The notes under the pieces were generated by a model. It searched no databases and had not been told where the DNA came from. It worked only from the letters and a program-made list of their open reading frames with translations. DNA of 64,000 nucleotides, taken from NCBI GenBank assembly GCA_947179155.2, contig OX359276.1, positions 41,034,192-41,098,191 of the forward strand. Reading direction: 5' to 3'. Made by a program: the position numbers and the translations under genes. Origin of the DNA: Hedera helix. Taxonomy: Eukaryota; Streptophyta; Magnoliopsida; Apiales; Araliaceae. Shown piece after piece: positions 1 through 11,402 of the stretch (position 1 is the first letter of the stretch; every line of letters begins with the position of its first letter).

Positions 1-319
1 CTTCTCTCTTGTGTTGTGTCTTGCGTAATGTATATGTACTGAATGTGTCTTTCAATCACTTGCTTGTAGTTGTATTTATAGATGTCATGTCCACTCGAAT
101 CATTTTTAGAATCACTTTATAACTGCAATTAATTATTGATAGATTCCATTCCGAATTAGATTTCCTAATCTCTCCCAAATAAGGAAATATAATCCTATTC
201 TAATAAGGACTCTTCTACTATGCAAGCTACCAAAATAAATGTATATGAGCCAACACTGGATCCGGGCCATTTAAATAAAGTGGGTTGCACCATACCTGGG
301 CCCAAATAATTATATCCCA
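1..319 (-). mobile_element. LTR fragment, probably the 3' LTR of a minus-strand retrotransposon
   Basis: On the minus strand the stretch reads like an LTR with U3 and R. It would start with TGGGATATAA at 319, has a TATA-like TCTATAAATA at about 73-82, and then a region rich in CAAG/ACACA and AGAGAG that runs off the left edge. Just inside it, at 321-338, is a purine-rich minus-strand tract (AAGAGTGGGGGATAATA) of the kind that primes plus-strand synthesis next to a 3' LTR. The other LTR was not found in the window, so family and extent are uncertain. Confidence 0.45.
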
Positions 320-320
320 A

Positions 321-338
321 TATTATCCCCCACTCTTC
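321..338 (-). other. Putative polypurine tract
   Basis: The minus strand reads AAGAGTGGGGGATAATA next to the putative LTR boundary at 319. It also overlaps a small imperfect hairpin at about 333-367 (ACTCTTCTATTTTT pairing with AAAAATAGGAGAGT). The call rests only on its purine content and position. Confidence 0.35.
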
Positions 339-530
339 TATTTTTAAGAATTAAAAATAGGAGAGTATTCAAAAAGTCCACCATACCCTTCAACTACCAC
401 GACTGCCGAACCTTTTATCGAAATTACCGAAGCGCTTACTGAAACTGCCGAACCCGCCAAACATACTATAGAACCCAAATTACTTAACCCACCATACTAC
501 CGAACCCTTTATTTAATATTGTCAATCAAG

Positions 531-1090
531 ACATGAAGCCGTCGAGACACGAAGCTGTCGAGACACGAAGCCGCCGAGGCGAGGGCCGTCGAGACACAAA
601 GTTATTGAGGCGAGGAGCCGTCGAGATACGAAGCCGCCGAGGCGAAGAGTCGTCGAGACACAAAGCCATCGAGGCGAGGAGCCATCACGACACAAAGCCG
701 TCAAGGCGAGGAGCCGTCGCGACACGAAATTGCTAAGGCAAGGGTCATCGAGACACGAAGCCGTTGAGGCAAGGGACCGTCGGGACACGAAGCTGCTAAA
801 GCGAAAGGTCGTTGAAACACGAAGCCGTCGGGATACGAAACCGCCGAGGCGAGGGCCGTTAAGACACGAAGTTGTAGAGGCGAAGAGTTGTCAGGACACG
901 AAGCCGCCGAGGCGAAGGTCGACGGGACACGAAACCGCTGAGGCGAGGGCCGTCGAGACACGAAGCCATCGAGGCGAGGGGTCGTCGAGACACAAAGTCG
1001 CCGAGGCGAAAGGCCGTCTAGACACGAAGTCGTCGAGACGAGGAGTCGTCGAGACGAGGGGTCGTCGGGACACAAAGCTGCCGAGGCATA
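531..1090. repeat. Minisatellite, 32-bp unit, about 17 copies
   Basis: The GC-rich unit has the form CCGTCGAGACACGAAGCCGC followed by CGAGGCGAGG and two bases. Successive CCGTCGAG or TCGTCGAG starts at 586, 618, 650 and 682 are exactly 32 bp apart. Copies differ by scattered, mostly transition-type substitutions. Because 32 is not a multiple of three and the unit lacks stops, open frames occur on both strands; they are by-products. The array lies just inside the putative polypurine tract. Confidence 0.93.
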
Positions 1091-2203
1091 CAACCTGTTA
1101 TGGTTACGTGGTGTATTCTACCCAGCCACTTCAAAATCATGATATGCGTTGCTGCCTTCGATTCTGTAACATATTTTGTTTCATGTAATCTATTTTGTTG
1201 TTGTTTTCCTTAGTGTCATGATCTACCGCTGATCTCCCTCTTATTTCCTCCAGTGCTATTGTTGGATCTCCGATTTTGTTTCAACAGTTGTGTTGGACGT
1301 TACTTTGTTGCCCTTTTGCTTCTAAGTTGTGTTCCGCCTCTACCATTCTGACTTATTTTTCCTGTTGCTGTTTTTTGCCGCCAATTTGCATCACCTCCTA
1401 AGTTATGTCGCTAATTTGCTATACTGTAGCAATTCTGCTATTTTTTTCGTTTCTGTCGTGATAGCTTCTCTACTTTGCAACTATAATGTAACCTCCACTG
1501 CTTTGATCTCCCACCGTGTTTGAACTTTGATTCTAATTTTGTAACTTCATTGGATCACTATTTTACGTCACTGCATTATGATTCTGCTACACTACTGCCA
1601 TGCCGCCGCACTGTTCTGCCCCTTTATTTTGCAACGAAGTGAGGTGGGTCGTTGCAATTTACTTCGGAACTCCTACTTTACTGATGCTGAATTGCGGTCC
1701 TACTTCTGCAACACACAATATGCTTTTGACGCACTCTGTTTTAGCTTGTATTGCAATTGTTGTGATTCTGCCATTCCTGTTGTCGCACTACACCAGTGAA
1801 CTGCTGAGTTGCTATACTGCCATGATGCTTCTGCTTCTTTGATTTCTGCTCCTGCACAATTTGATTTTTTACTTCTTGATCTCTGCCATTAGTTCTGTTG
1901 TGATGTTTCACAATCTGCAAAATGAATGATGCCTGGGTGCTTGGTTTCTTCATGTTACCTTGCCTCCTTGAAGTTAGAAACTGAGACTCTCTAACAATGG
2001 TACCGTCGAAACTCCTATCTGCAGCTGATTTGCTTTTGCAGCTTGTGTTGGACCCACGTCGCCCTTTTACTCTGTAATTGCTATCTGCTACTGTATCGTT
2101 GCGAAACTGAAAACTGCAATTTACTATGCTTCTACTATAATTATGTGGATGCGTCTCTCAAGTGTCGCTGCACTAATCTACCATTGATGCTGCGAATCTG
2201 CTT
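1091..2203. other. Non-coding spacer between two minisatellite blocks
   Basis: This is T/C-rich, low-information sequence with many TTGCTNCTG and CTGCTACTG-like words. Short open frames occur on both strands but none resembles a known family. It is probably internal non-coding sequence of the same degenerate retroelement. Confidence 0.4.
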
Positions 2204-2292
2204 TGAGGCGAGGAGCCGTCGGGACACGAAGCCGTCGAGACACAAAGCCATCGAGGCGAGGAGTCATCGCGACACAAAGCCGTCGAGGCGAG
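2204..2292. repeat. Second block of the 32-bp minisatellite, about 3 copies
   Basis: The same unit as at 531-1090 reappears here (GAGGCGAGGAGCCGTCGGGA, then CACGAAGCCGTCGAG). It is 1.1 kb from the main array and in the same orientation, so one array was split or a piece was copied. Confidence 0.9.
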
Positions 2293-2529
2293 TAAGTCAT
2301 TCATGATTACTCCTTATTGCCTTGATCTTCTCACCCTTTTCATTCATAGATGGTTTTGAAGAAATTTGACATTGAGAGCATTTGTTTATTAAATCTGAGT
2401 AAGTACACAGGGTGTGCCTTTTATGAACTTCTTCATTGAATGAGCTGCTTTGTACATGAATGAGTTTCTTCAACTCTTCTTGAACTTTAATGATCTGCAG
2501 AATGAATCTTAGATGCGGTGATCATAGAA

Positions 2530-2530
<1 letters not shown>

Positions 2531-2604
<74 letters not shown>
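2531..2604. repeat. (TA)n microsatellite
   Basis: About 74 bp of TA dinucleotides with a single interruption (TACATATA). The open frame rich in Tyr and Ile read through it is an artefact. Confidence 0.95.
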
Positions 2605-2607
<3 letters not shown>

Positions 2608-3585
2608 ATTCATTTGTGTTGACTTGATTTTCAGGTCTCGGGCTTGATATCTGTGATTTAGGAAAATGACTTTGATATTCATCACCAAGGACATTGCAGT
2701 GAGGTATACAACTGTAATTTTCAATATGATTTACCTCCCAATTTCAGAGAAGTAGTTTCAGAAGACCATTGAAGACTTTTGAATTAGATTCCTTTAAAAT
2801 CAATCAAGCTAGAGATCATTCACTTGAAGAAAGGAAAAATGCTGCTTGTGGATTTTATCATTGATTACCATATGCTGTAGCTTGACATAACTCCTAATAC
2901 TGTACTTGAATAAATGAAGCACTTCCTTTGCTACTCATCTTCAGATAATATCCTTTGAATTTAAGTCCTTAAGTTTATCGTAAAGCTTAATGCGGAGCCC
3001 ATCGAGTGAATACTTGGATCCGAGACTGATTCCAGCTGCTGACATTTGGTTAATAGAAAATCATTTTACACTTTAAAGCATAGATTTCTGTTGGGCTTGC
3101 TTCTGCTATAAACTTTTGAACCGGTGAGAAGTAGTTTTGTTAGTGCTTGGCACAATGATGCTTCCTTTGAGAAGAATAGGATCCGGTGTCCTTTGGCATC
3201 AAGATTTGAACTTCCCAGTTTATTTGAGGGCAGAAATACAAGTTATTGTATTCTTCGAGTGAATCAATTAATAATTCTTATCAACAGAACATCCTTTTGA
3301 TTTCTTCATCTTGCTGCATCAGTTTAATTCTGAAAGTTCAGTCGATAACTTCTTTGCTGAGATCATCTGAATTTGTCTTAGAAAAGATTAACGTCAATGA
3401 GTGTACATCATTAGACAGGGTATTAACAATCAACATTCATATTTGTACCTGCATGAAAAGACACATTAATTTGTAAGCTTGTTCATAAATAATGGTTCAC
3501 TTCAATTCTTAAACTCAAAAACAGAGTTTTACTAGTGCTATAAAATCTACTCAAAGCGTGAGCTTTTTATGTTCATGAGAACCTG
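2605..3585. other. Non-coding DNA, probable retroelement interior
   Basis: No frame shows family similarity. The stretch ends at the primer-binding-site-like sequence at 3586, so it is most simply non-coding interior of a minus-strand LTR element, but this is inference. Confidence 0.35.
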
Positions 3586-3990
3586 CTCTGATTCCAATTG
3601 TTAGTTCCCGGAGGCACACAAGTGATCTAGACGCGGGGGGGGGGGGGGGGGGGGGGGTTGAATAGATCTCTTAAAAACTTTTTACTTAACTTCAAAAGTT
3701 TATTACCAATTAATTCATTTAATCAAGATTTGTTTGCACAACGGAATATTAGTTTGAAAGCTCTCCTTAAAGATTAGTAAAACTTCTCCTTTGAGTTAAG
3801 ACTATATTAAAGATAGCCACTTGTCAAGTAAACCAGTTTTAGCAGTTATATCTATCTATGTATATATGACAGAATGTAAATGACTGAATGTAAATAACAC
3901 CAGAGAGTTTTAAGTGGTTCGGAGATTGAATAACTCCTACTCCACTCTTCTACTGCAACGAGTAGGAAATTCACAACAGTCATCATCATC
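3586..3990 (-). mobile_element. Primer-binding site and start of an LTR, minus-strand retroelement
   Basis: TGCTCTGATTCCA (about 3585-3597) is the reverse complement of the plant initiator-tRNA-Met primer-binding site TGGTATCAGAGC with one mismatch. It abuts a sequence starting TGTTAGTTCCCGG at 3599, as expected of an LTR boundary. Downstream come a 23-base G run (3635-3657), common in these LTRs as GGGGGGTTGAATAGATC, and AAGTGGTTCGG at about 3913. The far end of the LTR could not be fixed; the end given is arbitrary. Confidence 0.5.
3635..3657. repeat. G homopolymer, 23 bases
   Basis: A direct run of 23 G residues within the LTR-like sequence. Its length is likely unstable and sensitive to sequencing error. 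Confidence 0.95.
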
Positions 3991-4099
3991 AAATCAAACA
4001 ACCTTCAACAGAACTCTCTGCATACTTGTCTTTAAATCCCCTTGCAAACCTGCCGGAAGAAAAACACAGCATGAGCAAAATGTCCAGTATGGATAAAGA

Positions 4100-5183
4100 G
4101 TGCAGAAATAAGAATTGAAATTGAATAACAAAATCAACTAAACTAAACTGAGATTAACAAAATCAACTAAACTAAATAACATAATCTTACTAAACTGAAC
4201 TGAATAACATAATCTACTAAACTGAACTGAACTGATCTACTGAACTAAAACTAATTTGCTGAACAACATAAAAGGCTGAATTGAATGATTGTGTTTATTT
4301 CATACCGAGCTCAAAATAAAACAGAATAAAGTAGAAGTCACACATCGAACTGTATATCCAAACGCATGCAAAATCGAAAAGGTGTGCTCGGCACTACGAA
4401 CAACACCAGATTGTAGAACAAAACAAAATGCTATGGCCTATCCATACGCCTCCCACAACAAAACACTAAATGTCCACCGAAACACAAAATGGAGACGTCA
4501 TGGACTGATCACATCGCCACGGAAGGTGTCATACCTTAGTGCCCATACATATGTCTATGGTACCCCCACATATGGTTATAGATCAGGTATACCCTACGGT
4601 ACATTCTAACAAAAATATCATGTCACAATATATGCGACACAATATAAACAAAATGGGTTCTAATACACACATGCTAAATTGAAACGAATCAACACAAAGT
4701 CCTCAAAAAATATTAGCATGTATGTTTCTACATAATCAAAATAAATACTAAACATACTCGCTAAGTCTAAAGAGTACAAGTTATGAATTTTTGAATATCT
4801 AAAAATCAAATAATTCTATCATAAGCATTTGACTATGAATAATATATCAAAATAATATCTGAATTCTAATTGAAAGACAAAACGAACAAATTAAAATTAA
4901 AAAAATATCGCTGAAGGAGTACGGAATCCGTACCTGGAATAAGCAATGTAATCAATTAATTAAGTTTTACACATTTTGTTTTTCTTAGGCGAATCTAAAA
5001 TCCTCCCGTTCTATACAAAACTCTACCTAATGTTATATATAGATAAATATTCTAATCATGGTAACGTATATATTAATAAATAATAGTATTCTTGTTCCTT
5101 CCGAAATATATATAAGTATATTCACAAAAATATTCTTTCCATTTTTTATTTCTATTACAAACATATATTTTTTATATTTTTTA
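4100..5183. other. Non-coding, probably LTR-derived repeat DNA
   Basis: 4100-4260 is a degenerate run of AACTAAACTGAA-like words. From about 4380 the sequence (GGTGTGCTCGGCACTACG, CACGGAAGGTGTCATACC, GGAATCCGTACCTGG) resembles the interior of long Ty3/gypsy LTRs as I know them. No boundary or target duplication was found. No gene is supported. Confidence 0.35.

Positions 5184-5277
<94 letters not shown>
5184..5277. repeat. (ATT)n microsatellite, about 31 repeats
   Basis: An uninterrupted ATT trinucleotide run. The poly-Tyr open frame across it is an artefact. Confidence 0.97.
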
Positions 5278-6316
5278 TTCTGTCAAAAGTTTTAAGTTAC
5301 AAAAATACTAATTTAATATTCCAAAATGTTAATTACTAACAAGAAAATACCAAAATATATTAACTAACAAATTAAATAGCATGTAAAAATTAAAACTACA
5401 AAATTAAAAGTAATAAAAAAAATTAAATAATTTCACAAAGAAAGAAAAAGAGACATACCCGAAATTATGAGGATCAGTCTGCCCATGTCCTCGACATCAA
5501 ATTTTTTAACTAGGGAGGTTTTTACTAAAAAGGTTCTCACACAATTTTTTTTTCTCAAATTAGGTAAAACCTTAATATTTTTGTAAAATAAAATAAAAGG
5601 GTGGTCTTTCATATATAGGCTAAGTGGAAAGGAGAGTTAAAAGAGGTGAGCTATATGGGACTTTAAAAAAAAAGGGCCGGATATTAATGAGTTATTCGTA
5701 CAATACCCATTAATTTGGAATATAAAATGGCATTAGGGATTGGCCAAGTGTGAATTTTCGAACAAAGTTGGTGCAAGGGCTACACAATCAAAGTAAGCTT
5801 TCCCAAGTTCTTTCTCTACTATCCCACCGACCGACCCCTCCCTCAAATTTCCCGAGGTCCCCGTGCTTGAATTGTTATAGAATAAGTTTCTCCAAGATTT
5901 TATAAATGAAAATAAATATTAAATGAAAAATAATTATAAAATAAAATCAAGATATTAAATTAGTACAAGTATTGCTATCTAATTCATCAAACCGCAAATA
6001 TATATATAAAATAAACATAACCTTATATTGATAAAACACCAGCTACATTTAATTTCATGTGTCTCCATACAAATGATCCATTATTTCCAATCATGGAAAA
6101 ATTATACTCTCACTTCCACCATTTTCTCCATTTTCTTTTTCTCTCTCCTCCTTACCAGACTCAACAAACTTGTTGAAAAAATTCATTTGGCCTGAAAAAA
6201 GAAAAGCAAATTAAGCCACCTTAATTTTTACTTCCATGACATATATGCAAAGTGGCCGAAATCCCACAGCCGTTCAAATCGCATCAGCGACTTTCTTCGA
6301 TCGGCCTTTTGATGAA
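5278..6316. other. Gene-free AT-rich DNA left of the nested cluster
   Basis: It contains a TATA-like CATATATAGGC at about 5610 but no supportable gene. Its right edge (CCATT, 6317-6321) is the left target duplication of the copia element, so it is the pre-insertion left flank, continuous with sequence after 27474. Confidence 0.6.
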
Positions 6317-6321
6317 CCATT

Positions 6322-6749
6322 TGTTGGGTGTCCTTCCTTATTACATTGCGTGTGGGGCCCAATCTTTTGTGTGCTGCATTTTTTTTTTACTCCCCTCTTG
6401 CTTTGCACGTGACTTGTTTTTTTGGGATTAGTGTATGGCTTCTCTTGGAAGCTAAATGAGACAAGTCTCATTTGTGGCTACTGGGTGTTTACGAAAAAAA
6501 AAAGAAAAAAAGAAGAAGAACAAAAACAGGGGCTGCAATCCTCTTTGTCTCTCATTTTTCATTTTTGACTTCTAGTAAGCAAGCAAATCTTGGAAAAGGC
6601 TTTCTTTGGCAGCTTGCTCTCTCCAAAGTCAGCTGGGTATTTTGATTATGTGCAAGCTTTAGGACTGATATTACTCAATTTGGGGCTGTTTGTTTCAGCT
6701 ATTTGATTCTTCAATTTGGTGAGGTCTTTCCTCTATATTTGTGTTATTT
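6322..6749 (+). mobile_element. Copia 5' LTR, truncated
   Basis: It matches 26826-27247 almost base for base (for example CCTTATTACATTGCGTGTGG, CTGCAATCCTCTTTGTCTCT and GCAGCTTGCTCTCTCC). Identity stops at about 6750, where a gypsy LTR starts. The start TGTTGG and the CCATT duplication fix its left edge. Confidence 0.9.
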
Positions 6750-8469
6750 TGTGAGAGCCTAACTCAAATCGGGCTCCAAAACGGTGCCGTTTTGAAGAGC
6801 CCGGAGTGAAATTTTTCTACGCCAAACGACGTCGTTTGGCTCCGTGTCTTGCCACCTAAACCCTTGCGCGCAATGCGCGGCCAGTCAGTTTTTTTTCTTC
6901 CCTTTAGCAGATTGTCCACAGTGTTCCGGCAATACACACTTTAATAAAAATTATACCATCAAGTAAGCTTTAACTCCTCAATAAAAATTCAAAAAAATTA
7001 CCAATCACTTAATATCAATTTATAACATGAAAATTTTATTTCCCATGATTTAATTCCATTTTTTTCATAAAAATTATTATACCAAATAAACTACTATAAA
7101 TCATAATTTTTTGTGTATAACTCCATTTTGAGTGATTTAAACTTTGTTTTTCTCATGATTTAATGTTCTATAATATTAGAACATTAACTCTAAATTTTAT
7201 AAAAAATATTTTTGGTCATTATTTTGAGACTTGTTTACACACTACCAAACACATGCTTTTAGCATACAAAATATACCAAAATACAAACAAAGCATATTAA
7301 ACTCAAACGTGACATAAATATTACTAATACACATTACTAACTATACTAACATGTTTATACTAACATGATGATTTATTTAATTTAAAAACAAAGCTACATT
7401 TAAAATAACCATTGCCTTGATTTACTGGCTATTTTCCTTTTTCTTCCAAAATAGGTGGTAAGGTTTGAAGGCATGAACAAAATGAACTTTTCCTCCTTTA
7501 TCCTTGCTCTCTCAAATATTTTGCTCTCACTACAATTTTCTCTCCACTCTTTCTTTTGGACTTAGAAAAATAAAATGATGTGCAATGTCTTCCTAATGCA
7601 AGTATACTTGAAAAATAATAGATACACATAATATATCTAATAATCTAGACCATCATATGCTAGCTATTGGATACTTACACAAGTTAAACACATTAGGTGA
7701 AAAGAGGGATGGTGTCCATGCACTACAAAAACTAAACAAGCAACTATTTATTAAATAAATAAAAAATAAAATAAAATAACCAGTCACTTTGCACTCTCTC
7801 CCTCCTCACACGGCTGATGCAAACTTTTTTTGTCCCAAAATGGTGTCACATGCATTACTTTAATAATTATTAACAAACTAATTATTAAATTCCAAGTGGG
7901 CTCAAACATTGGACATCTTTTGAAATTAATTTGGGCTCACTTTTATATTGGTTGGACTACTAGTTTCCCAAGTTTTATTATTCTACATTTGGGCTACTAA
8001 TTGATCCATGTTGGGCTAATTTAATAGGTTTACACATTAATTATCCAAGTTTATGATTAAATAATTAATTAGATTAACTAAATAATTAAATACTCTAACC
8101 CATTAATATTAAATTACTAAATGGACTAATAAATATTATTATTATTAATATTTCACATTATTTACATTAATTAATAATATTAATTAATTTATTATATTTA
8201 ATTAACTTATTATATTCAATTTAATTGAATATTTAATTAATAGGAAACTTATCAATTATTTTGATATTAAAATTTTAGGGTTTGTTCACTAATTTAATTA
8301 ACATATTAGTGACCCCCCTTTAATTAATTCTAGCAATTAATCGCATAATCATTTAATCTCGTAATTAATTAATCACATAAAAAGATTTAAATAATCTCGT
8401 AAAACTAACTCGTTAGAAATTAAATTAATAATTTAATTAATAATGACGTGAAAATTGTAGGACATTACA
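6750..8469 (-). mobile_element. Ty3/gypsy-type LTR without matching flanks
   Basis: On the plus strand it starts TGTGAGAGCC and ends GTAGGACATTACA, so on the minus strand it runs TGTAATGTCC to GGCTCTCACA, a typical gypsy LTR form. The left flank is copia LTR and the right flank is copia integrase, and no 5-bp duplication joins them. The simplest account is recombination between two LTR copies, one in the copia LTR and one in copia pol, which removed the copia gag, protease and 5' integrase. It contains the palindrome AAACGACGTCGTTT (6824) and GCGCGCAATGCGCG (6866). Confidence 0.75.
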
Positions 8470-9713
8470 GTCATAGCCAAGGCATTCGATACTAGATGAT
8501 TGTCAAGAAAACTCCTCAACAGAATAGAGTCGCTGAAAGGATGAACCGCACCATGGTGGAAAGAATGAGGTGTATGCTTTCACATGCAAAATTGCTAAAA
8601 TCCTTTTGGGCTGAGGCAATGAGGACATCGGTTGATCTAATTAATTTGTCTCCTTCAGCTCTGTTGCTTGGTGATGTGCTACAAAGAGTTTGGACTGGAA
8701 AAGATGTCAGTTATGATCATTTGAAGGTTTTCGGTTGTCAGGTGTTTGTTCATATTCCAAAAGATGAAAGGTCCAAGCTAGATGACAAGGCAAGGTAGCA
8801 TATATTTCTTGGCTATGGGCATGATGAATTTGTCTACAGATTATGGGATCCTGTTGACAAGAAAATAGTTCGAAGCAGGGATATTGTCTTCCTTGAAGAT
8901 CAAACAATTGAAGACTTTGTTAATGTTGAGCAACCTGCTTCCGAGACTAGTGACCTTGTTGACATGGAGCCTATTCCTCCACCTATAGCTTGTAATGAAA
9001 ATGTGGAGGATGTGTAGTCACCTCTTGGAGATGATGTGCATGATGAGATTCCGATTGATGGTGAGCCCGAAAATGAGGGGGAGCAAGTGGAGGAACCACT
9101 CCAAGAACCATCACCACCACCACCGTTGAGAAGATCTACAAGAGAAAGGCAACCATCAAAAAGAAAATTTTCTAATGAGTTTGTGATGATATCAGATCAA
9201 GGAGAGCCAGAGAGCTACGAAGAAGCCATAGAGCATGAAAAGAAAAGTGAATGGCTGAAGGCCATGCAAGAAGAAATGGAGTCTTTGCTTGACAATCACA
9301 CCTATGAGTTGGTGAAGCTGCCTGAAGGAAAGAAAATGTTGAGAAACAAATGGGTATATAGATTTAAAATTGATGGACAAAACTCAAGGTAGAAAGTACG
9401 GCTTGTGGTGAAAGGATTTGGGCAGAAAAAGGGTGTTGATTATGATGAGATCTTTTCTCCGGTAGTAAAGATGTCATCAATTCGGGTTGTACTTGGCATG
9501 ACTGCAAGTTTGAATCTTGAAATTGAGCAACTTGATGTGAAAACTGCTTTTCTTCATGGTAATTTAGAAGAGGAAATCTACATGAAACAGCCGCAAGGAT
9601 TCAAAGAAAAGGGGAAGGAGCATCTTGTTTGCAAGTTGAAGAAGAGTTTGTATGGGTTAAAACAAGCACCGAGGCAATGGTATAGGAAATTTGACTATTT
9701 CATAGTGGATCAT

Positions 9714-11402
9714 TGATAGGGTTAAATTATATGCTATTTTTATTCCCTAATATTTAGTTTTTATATTTATTGTGTGCTTAAATGTTTAATTATTTAGTTT
9801 ATTTTTATTTTAATAGGTTTTATAGGATTTTAGTTAATTTAGGTAATTTTATTGTATTTTTATATTTTTTTTTATTTATGTATTTTTACTTATTTTTAGT
9901 GTTTTAGGTGTTTTATTTATTATTATGTGGTTTTAGGATTTTTTGTATTTTTATATTATTTTTATTTATTTTTAATTATTTTATTTTGTAGGAAAATAAG
10001 CTTGGAGGGCCAAAGTGTAAATTTCGCAAGAATCTGAGGGCATTATGGTAAATTCCGGAAAGAAGCCGACCGCGCCATGCGCGCAAGGAAAAGAATACAC
10101 AACACAACGAAACGACGCCGTTTTGGTCTAAGCGAAAAAACAGTCTTCGCGCAATGCGCGACCGTGTGCAGTTAGAACGGGCGCGTGTCTTACACGCGCC
10201 AACGGTAAAAAAAAGAAAAAGCGGTTGGCCCACACATGGCGGCTGGGCAGATTTTCTTTCTCTCTCTCCGCGTGGCTGACGCGTGATTGGCGTGGCTCTT
10301 CCTTTTCCTTCCTTATTTTGGATTTTCTACACTGCAATGCAACAAATCTGTAGAATAAAAATCCGATTTTAATTTGGAAAAGGAAGCAATAATTCTTTAT
10401 TTTATTTTTAATATTTTATTTAGACTTCCAATTAGGGTTAGGAAAATAATTATTTTACTTTTCTTTTATTTTTAATTGTAAATCCTATTAGGGTTTGGAC
10501 AAGTTAGGAGGTTTATGGAGCCTATAAATAGAGGGCTTGAGACACATTGTAATATACAACTTTTTTTAGAATAAAAATTCTCTCTTCTATTATTTAGTGT
10601 TCTCTATTATTATGAGTAGTTAGTTTATTTTTCTTGGTTTAAGTGATTGAAGCCATCAAGATTTATACACCGTGAGATCTAATTTATTTTAATTGTTCAA
10701 TTTATAGTTTGGGTATTGAATATTTTTCTGTGTTTAATTTTATGATTAATTCGTTTAATTGCTAGGATGCATACTAGTTTATTATTCGTTGAAATCTATT
10801 GCTAAATTAAATATCAAATCCGTAATTGTTTGGTCACTTTAATTTGCGAAGCAACTAAGGTTAATAATTATTTTGCTTCTCAAAATATTATTTTATCTTA
10901 GGAAGAATATTCATCTAAATTAAATGCAGACGCTTGGATTGTGTTGTCTAGTTCAACGATCTCTCTATTTCTTTATGCTGCTACTAGGTTAAATCTTTAG
11001 CGCTTGTCTGAGATTATTTAGTAGTAAGGGTTATTTAGATCGCTTGTTTCTACTTAACTAAAATTAAGGATAGATAGGAAAATTATTCGAATGTGAGTAA
11101 TTATTCCACGTTGAATATTTAAAATATGAATTGATTTATTCTTGCATCAGTGATCAGTTGTAAATTCTTGATGGTGGATGTTAACTTAAACCAAGGTTTT
11201 TTTCTTCTTATTTATTTCTTGCATATTTATTTTAATTAATTTTATGTAAATTATTTCTTTAATTCAAAAACCCCCTATTTTTATTTGCAAAAATATAAAA
11301 TTAAATTAATCATTCTCTGTGGGATCGACTCTTGCTTACACTACTACATTAATATTTTTCAAAAGTAAGATTTTATTTTTGGGTGCTTGCGACATCACAC
11401 CA
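9714..11402 (+). mobile_element. Solo LTR (Ty3/gypsy type) inserted in copia RT
   Basis: The 1689-bp element starts TGATAGGG and ends CATCACACCA. It is flanked by perfect ATCAT duplications (9709-9713 and 11403-11407). Removing the element and one ATCAT restores the copia frame (VDH followed by RYSRTTSDHC). Near the 3' end is CTCTGTGGGATCGACTC (about 11315), a phrase common near the ends of large plant gypsy LTRs. No internal region or second LTR remains, so this is the product of LTR-LTR recombination after insertion. Confidence 0.93.
10521..10532 (+). promoter_or_regulatory. LTR core promoter (TATA box)
   Basis: CCTATAAATAGAGG lies within the solo LTR, followed by GGGCTTGAGACACATTGTAA, the usual layout of a plant LTR promoter and transcript start. 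It fixes the LTR orientation as plus. Confidence 0.65.

Noticed and set aside
522..1188. Overlapping Arg/Ser-rich open frames on both strands
   Set aside because: They are products of a stop-free 32-bp tandem repeat whose length shifts the frame each unit; no protein-like conservation.
4289..4609. 106-codon plus-strand frame
   Set aside because: Lies in LTR-like repeat sequence, has no recognisable motif, and its composition is not gene-like.
5058..5339. 93-codon frame with a long poly-Tyr run
   Set aside because: Translation of an (ATT)n microsatellite.
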